DNA of 64,000 nt from Baylisascaris procyonis (lineage: Eukaryota; Nematoda; Chromadorea; Rhabditida; Ascarididae): positions 3,210,501-3,274,500 of the forward strand of contig JAZARR010000197.1 in the NCBI GenBank assembly GCA_037389465.1, read 5' to 3'. The translations under genes were made by a program, and so were the position numbers. The stretch's first letter is position 1. Every line of letters begins with the position of its first letter. Shown one piece after another: positions 59,668 through 64,000 of this stretch. The notes under the pieces were generated by a model, which was not told the DNA's origin, ran no database searches, and saw only the letters and a list, made by a program, of their open reading frames with translations.

Positions 59668-61298
59668 GTAAGTGCAAGACATATATTGGGTTAGAATCAG
59701 TGAACAGTGTTGTGCACTTACATCGAAAATGCCACACACGAATGCGATATGTTCTTCGAACTATCGTCGATCATATAATAAAGGCCATCTTTTTACTGAT
59801 ATTTTATATTGTTTAATGTAATATTCAACACACCATTACGGGAATCAGCAACTAGAAAATCTTATGAATAAAGGATGAAAGCAGTGAGGATCTAAAGCGC
59901 CTTTATTAAGCTCACATTTGATAATTTTTAGATCTACTTTCATGCATAGTGAACGAACGATAAACTCACTAAGCAAACAGACAGCTTTTGCTCACCTAAT
60001 GTCCCCCTCAATCTTTGTTCTTCCCTCGATCAGTATAGAATTCAAGAGCGTTCAGGAAAGTTCATATTGTTTTGGTTGACTCAACTGCTTGAAAACTCAT
60101 CAACATATATATGTTGAATTTATGAAAGTGAAGAATGCTGATGATGCAATCACATTCATTTTCGATTCTCCAATCAAATGCTTAGCTTGCGATAGTGTTC
60201 CATCAATTCAGATAATCTAAATTTCTCATAATTCTTTCAATATTGCCATTATTACAGCAGTATCATTGTTTGTTAAATCCAAACTTTTGCTTGCAAATAA
60301 AATTTTTCAGCGCAAACTTCGAAAGGTGGATGGCTATCTTTCTGGTAGTAACCTGTAAGTGATAATATACATTTTTTCTAGATCTTAAGCAGCTAGCATA
60401 GTGCATCAATTTATATTCCCTTTCGAATGGCTATTTAAGGAACCTATTAGTGTACTGCAAAGCGCTACAATGAGGCGAGGACCTAAAATGAACTGTGATC
60501 TCCTCTCTTCTTTTCTCTAAACGAATAAATGGCATTTGGAAAGGCTAATTTAAATAAAACTGTGTCGATGTAGAATATGAATCCGTCAATAATATGTACC
60601 TATCAGCATTCCCACTTATTAAATGCTGACAGTCGTCCGGAATTTCCGAATTTAGAGTAAAGAGAAAGGACCGTTACCAGAAATTTTGCGATGTTACGCA
60701 GTAACTATTTGCGAGACGAACCCTTTTCGCCTTATGTCATGCAATGTACCAACAGGATAATACTGCGGTGTCTGCGAACGTTAATTGTGCGTTCTCTGAA
60801 GCATATCATTTCAAGGCATATATGTGCTGATCAAAATATGTAAGTGAACAAAGACAAAGAAGGAAGAGAGAAAATGTTTTCATATCGAACGTCGTTCAGG
60901 AGGTTCACGTTTGATGCCTCGAAATATCTGTTTTCTTTTAGAAGAAAATAAGCGATCACTCACTCGCCCAATCATAAAAATCTCTAAATATTCATAATCA
61001 AGGCAACTCAACGATTGCTTTGCAAAATTTTCAGTTGCCTCAATCAAGAAGGAATGATCGCCGAACAGTGATATAATATAATTTCGAAGAGCCTCTAGTG
61101 TAAGATGGAGTTTATGTGATGATGTGAAAGAATGTATGATTGAATTGAATTATGTATCGATCATAAAGCTGCTATTTCAGAAGTCGAAGATTTATATAAT
61201 TTTAGCATTCAATAAGAACAGCACCTCCCAACTTCTAGTGTTCCAAGTATAATCAAGAGAGGCTTTACAATGAAATGGAACCAAATACCTGAAAATCG
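59668..61298. other. spacer or introns upstream of the right-hand gene
   Basis: Candidate short exons follow TTTTCAG acceptors at 60310 (RKLRKVDGYLSGSNL in one frame) and 61035 (LPQSRRNDRRTVI), but none can be phased with confidence. The palindrome CAACATATATATGTTG is at 60101-60116. Confidence 0.35.
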
Positions 61299-61545
61299 CG
61301 GCTAACTATCGCTGACCATCGTAAAGCATTTGACTAGGTAGAATCAGCAAAAGGCAAAAACGCTTTGCATGAGGCTGCTGTACGAGCGGCATACGTTAAC
61401 ATCATCCAATTCATCAAAAAATGGGGACAACTGAAGTTCTATTCTTCGATGATCTATCATATGAGGATCAACTTAGCAGTCCCATGTGATACTACCTCTC
61501 TGCTTTTTTTGTGAATACCCTAGAAAGAGTATTTAGAGAGACTAA
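61299..61545 (+). pseudogene. RTE-type non-LTR reverse transcriptase relic
   Basis: The plus strand reads RLTIADHRKAFD, a stop, then VESAKGKNALHEAAVRAAYV and NIIQF, ending near KEYLER. This follows nematode RTE reverse transcriptases, where LTFVDYEKAFDSVE (containing the first catalytic Asp) is followed by xNAVLxALxxQGVxxxYVxII and later a FxxxLExVFR stretch. Stops at 61335 and about 61514 and the lack of GVRQGDTISPKLF show it is dead. No flanking repeats were identified. Confidence 0.6.
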
Positions 61546-61690
61546 TCCTCACACATTTTTGCATTATTTATCTAACACCTGTGAAAGTCCTGCGATAAAC
61601 CGAACAAAATTTTGAATATGAAGTTGGAGTAATGAAACCTTTTCAACAAGTCTATTAAACAACTTTTCATCATTCGTTTCGTAAAGTTAG

Positions 61691-63122
61691 CCACTTCGCG
61701 GTTCGGTTATTAAAATTTTCGCTTTTGGATTTCGGGTTATGATCGATACAATGAACGTGTTAAACGCAAAGATTGACGTCGATGAACGATTCGGATACGA
61801 AATGCAGAGGAGTAATATAGAGTTGAAGAATAAGGGCAACATCGTAACGAGTTTTGCTTCCGGTGGCAAAAGGCGCGATATGCGAACTGCAGGTGTACAG
61901 GCGATCCTATGTGTAACTCCATCCGACACTATTGCTTTGGTGCTGTCACATGATGTGATTGTCGAAATTACTCTCCAAAAGCATGTACGTCTCAGTCAGA
62001 TAGCTGGCATCACAGCTGCTATTTGCCGTGCTGGTAGTGTTGCTACTGTGCACCATTCATCCGTTCACATCGTTCAACAGAAGACTCAGGTGAGTGGCTG
62101 TGTTGCTTGCTTCGCGCTTTGCATCGTCTGAACTTAGAGGCGGTTCAATGCAAGGAAATAGGCGAATGGGAAACGCGGAAGACAGTCGCCGACCAATTGG
62201 CCAAAATTCATCGCCTACTCACAGGCCACCGAAGGATAGCTGAATAGTGGATCTGACAGCCATTGGACCCTCTAATGGTTGGCCGTTAGAGGTGCGAGCA
62301 TTATAGTAGTACTTATTATAGTAGTACTAATAATCCTGCACAACACAACTGCACGTGACGATGAATGTTCAAACGATGATATGCATAAGTGGCCAGAGGG
62401 TAGCGAAAGAATCAAAAACCGTGATCGGGAGGTAGCTATTATCTCACACTGCTTTTATAGCTTGGCGGTAATGAACGTCGCGAGGTGCTAACATAGCTTA
62501 GTTGCAGGTGCAGTTCGATTTGGTGAAAGGAGCGCGTGTGCGAGCAACTAGCGATACGGTGCATGTGTTGGGAGTCGAAAGTGCGAGTGTGCAGCAGAAG
62601 GTCCATTCGGTGACCGAGAATGAGGTGCTTTCTCATGACGATTTATCCGTGGCAACCGATGGCTTCTGTAATCGAAGTATTATCGAAACAACGAGTTCAT
62701 TATTTCGTGACGATGCAGCTGGTGGCGATGTTTTAGGCATCCAAGAGGATAAACGTGCCCGTTGCCTGATGGTTGCACGTCGTGCAATAATCGACATGAA
62801 GGATTCTTTGCTGAGCGCCATTGTGCAAGGCGTTAAAATCAAACACAACGTATGTACCGGCGATACTCGTGTCTATTGTGGTCGCAACTTTATTTCACTT
62901 TGTGTCGCTACACAAGCTCTCACACTGCATTCACCTTGGGTAGAAATTAACATCGATCGATCGGCGAGGACACGGCTTGTACGCGGCAATCAGATAATCG
63001 AGACCAGCGACCGATATTTACATATCACTCAAAACAGCATGCGCTTCGATTTCCCCCTTCAGTCAACCAATGCTTACAAGAAGTTGTCGAATGATCAAGC
63101 CGACCAAAAAATTTTGGCATAG
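61691..63122 (+). CDS. unidentified nematode protein, two exons seen
   Basis: Exon A (open from 61691; ATG at 61739) ends CAG|GTGAGT at 62089. Exon B runs from acceptor TAGTTGCAG to TAG at 63120-63122. The 62090-62507 intron is phase 0. From the ATG the product is 321 residues. If the open frame before the ATG (SVIKIFAFGFRV) is coding, there is an upstream exon ending near 61690. The protein alternates short hydrophobic strands with glycines (for example ILCVTPSDTIALVLSHDVIV and CRAGSVATVHHSSVHIVQQK), suggesting beta-strand-rich repeats. A central Asp/Ser-rich linker precedes a helix (KRARCLMVARRAIIDMKDSL) and a final strand-rich part (NQIIETSDRYLHITQNSMRF). It has no signal peptide or membrane span. 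AATAAA lies 4 bases after the stop, giving a very short 3' UTR. No family recognised. Confidence 0.75.
62508..63122 (+). CDS. terminal exon of the unidentified right-hand gene
   Basis: 615 bases, 204 codons plus stop, phase 0 in. It begins VQFDLVKGARVRATSDTVHV, continuing the strand pattern of exon A, and has balanced composition with no repeats. Its size and G+C content make it the clearest coding block on the right arm. Confidence 0.8.
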   Translation: MQFDLVKGARVRATSDTVHVLGVESASVQQKVHSVTENEVLSHDDLSVATDGFCNRSIIETTSSLFRDDAAGGDVLGIQEDKRARCLMVARRAIIDMKDSLLSAIVQGVKIKHNVCTGDTRVYCGRNFISLCVATQALTLHSPWVEINIDRSARTRLVRGNQIIETSDRYLHITQNSMRFDFPLQSTNAYKKLSNDQADQKILA

Positions 63123-63125
63123 CTA

Positions 63126-63131
63126 AATAAA
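63126..63131 (+). terminator. poly(A) signal AATAAA
   Basis: A canonical hexamer starting four bases after the stop codon of the 61691-63122 gene; such short 3' UTRs occur in nematodes. Confidence 0.6.
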
Positions 63132-63605
63132 CTTCGTTTCATTGCTTATCTTGTATTATGTTGGACCTTTTTCGATGTATTTATCGGTTTATAGCACAAG
63201 TGAGTTTAAAGGACAAAAGTATGCCTAGCAAAATTCACTAACAAACATAAAAAACACCCATGAAAAAAAAACAAACCCACAGGAACTAGGGCACTATATC
63301 TGATTGGCAGATCGATGTTTATAACATTATGGTGTTGAAAGTTGCTCGAAATTCGCTCAGCAAGGCGAATATAAAACTGTCTATACTAAGACTGCTTTTG
63401 TTTTAGTCAAGGATTGTGCATAATGTCGTTAACGAAGTGCTCTGGGAACCGCTCATAGGTACATGACGCATATTCAGTGAGCATGAAATCTGAGCCGTTT
63501 ATTATGATAGATGGTGGCGAAGACGTCATTATGCCCCTCATCTCCTTCCCTCTCTCATGCTTGCCACGCACTCGAAACTGTAATTGTTTTTCACGGATAG
63601 TGTGG
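63132..63605. other. spacer after the right-hand gene
   Basis: No convincing gene was seen. A minus-strand frame at 63407-63706 overlaps the 21 bp repeat and looks like a shadow. Confidence 0.45.
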
Positions 63606-63822
63606 CTATGATTCAGGCGAATACGTCCATGGTTCAGGGGAATAGGGTTGTGATTCAGGCGAGTAGAAATACACAGAAAACTTGACGCTGCCAGTTCCCA
63701 GCTCATTGACGGTCACGTTATAGGGGCGTGTCATCGGTGACATCGCGGCCAACCAGTTGGCACCAAGCCGTGGAACAACTGGAAGCAACCAATACTTTCT
63801 TGCTCGTGCAGCTAAGTAACTG
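63606..63822 (-). CDS. possible minus-strand exon with a short YSPE repeat
   Basis: From a possible acceptor (TCTATTAG, edge 63822) the minus strand is open to a TAG at 63608-63606, reading ARKYWLLPVVPRLGANWLAA, then PYNVTVNELGTGSVKFSVYF, and ending in three copies of a YSPE-type heptad. The copies correspond to a 21 bp tandem repeat at about 63606-63668. No family recognised; it may be the tail of a decayed gene or element. Confidence 0.3.
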
Positions 63823-64000
63823 CTAATAGAAGAAATGAAGCTGTGCGGACAACTTCTTTAAAAAATTGAGCTCTAAGTTCCTCGACTCCCCTTCGGAGAA
63901 GCCTCCGCTCGACCTGCGCTTGCGCAAGTAGCCCTCATGATTAAAATTATTTGCAAATAAGGCTCATCTGTATGAACATTGCAAGGGGCGCCCATCGCGT
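63823..64000. other. GC-richer block at the window edge
   Basis: Two minus-strand frames are open. One reads LLAQAQVERRLLRRGVEELR then AQFFKEVVRT, charged and helix-like. The perfect palindrome CTTGCGCAAG lies at 63919-63928. It may be an edge of a dispersed repeat or of a coding exon cut by the window. Confidence 0.3.

Noticed and set aside
61737..63100. Minus-strand frames opposite the right-hand gene
   Set aside because: They are antisense shadows of a plus-strand gene with better splice sites and a poly(A) signal.

Overview
This window is nuclear DNA from a nematode. The telomeric hexamer is TTAGGC, the nematode form. The genes are split by AT-rich introns of about 0.1-3 kb with short T-rich acceptors ending in CAG or TAG. 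The mobile-element debris (RTE-like, mariner-like, CR1/jockey-like) is of kinds common in nematodes. I cannot name the species; a chromadorean nematode is my inference.

The window is built around a head-to-head telomere structure. Unique DNA at 1-49544 runs into about 5.4 kb of (TTAGGC)n reading left to right. A 0.5 kb zone of mixed orientation follows (about 54944-55490, including a second TTAGGC block), then about 3.2 kb of (GCCTAA)n, then unrelated unique DNA from 58737 to the end. Each arm has the polarity of a natural chromosome end pointing at the other, so this is either an end-to-end chromosome fusion or a false assembly join of two chromosome ends. The flanks are not copies of each other, so it is not a simple palindromic or sister-chromatid artefact. 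The AG-CT- hexamer register stays in phase from about 49564 to about 55655, right through the orientation change, and the mixed zone is made of hybrid hexamers.

Left arm: 2880-24678 holds one minus-strand gene for a beta-catenin (armadillo) protein. I rebuilt it as 18 exons joined in frame, about 918 residues. It has an N-terminal DSG phosphodegron with serines exactly four residues apart, a full armadillo-repeat domain and a low-complexity tail rich in P, G, S, Y and Q. Its introns carry a foldback element, a mariner-type transposase relic, a long (AT)n tract and an exact 40 bp tandem duplication. From 24.7 to 49.5 kb the DNA is gene-poor: three minisatellites with 31-33 bp units, a probable LTR with primer-binding site, one or two unidentified coding-like segments, and a decayed non-LTR reverse transcriptase whose 3' end lies about 0.2 kb from the first telomeric repeat.

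Right arm: after the array come an (AT)n tract, one isolated coding-like exon (59533-59667), an RTE-type reverse transcriptase relic, and a plus-strand two-exon gene (61691-63122) for a protein I do not recognise, with a poly(A) signal just after its stop. The last kilobase has a small tandem repeat and a GC-richer block with minus-strand coding potential.
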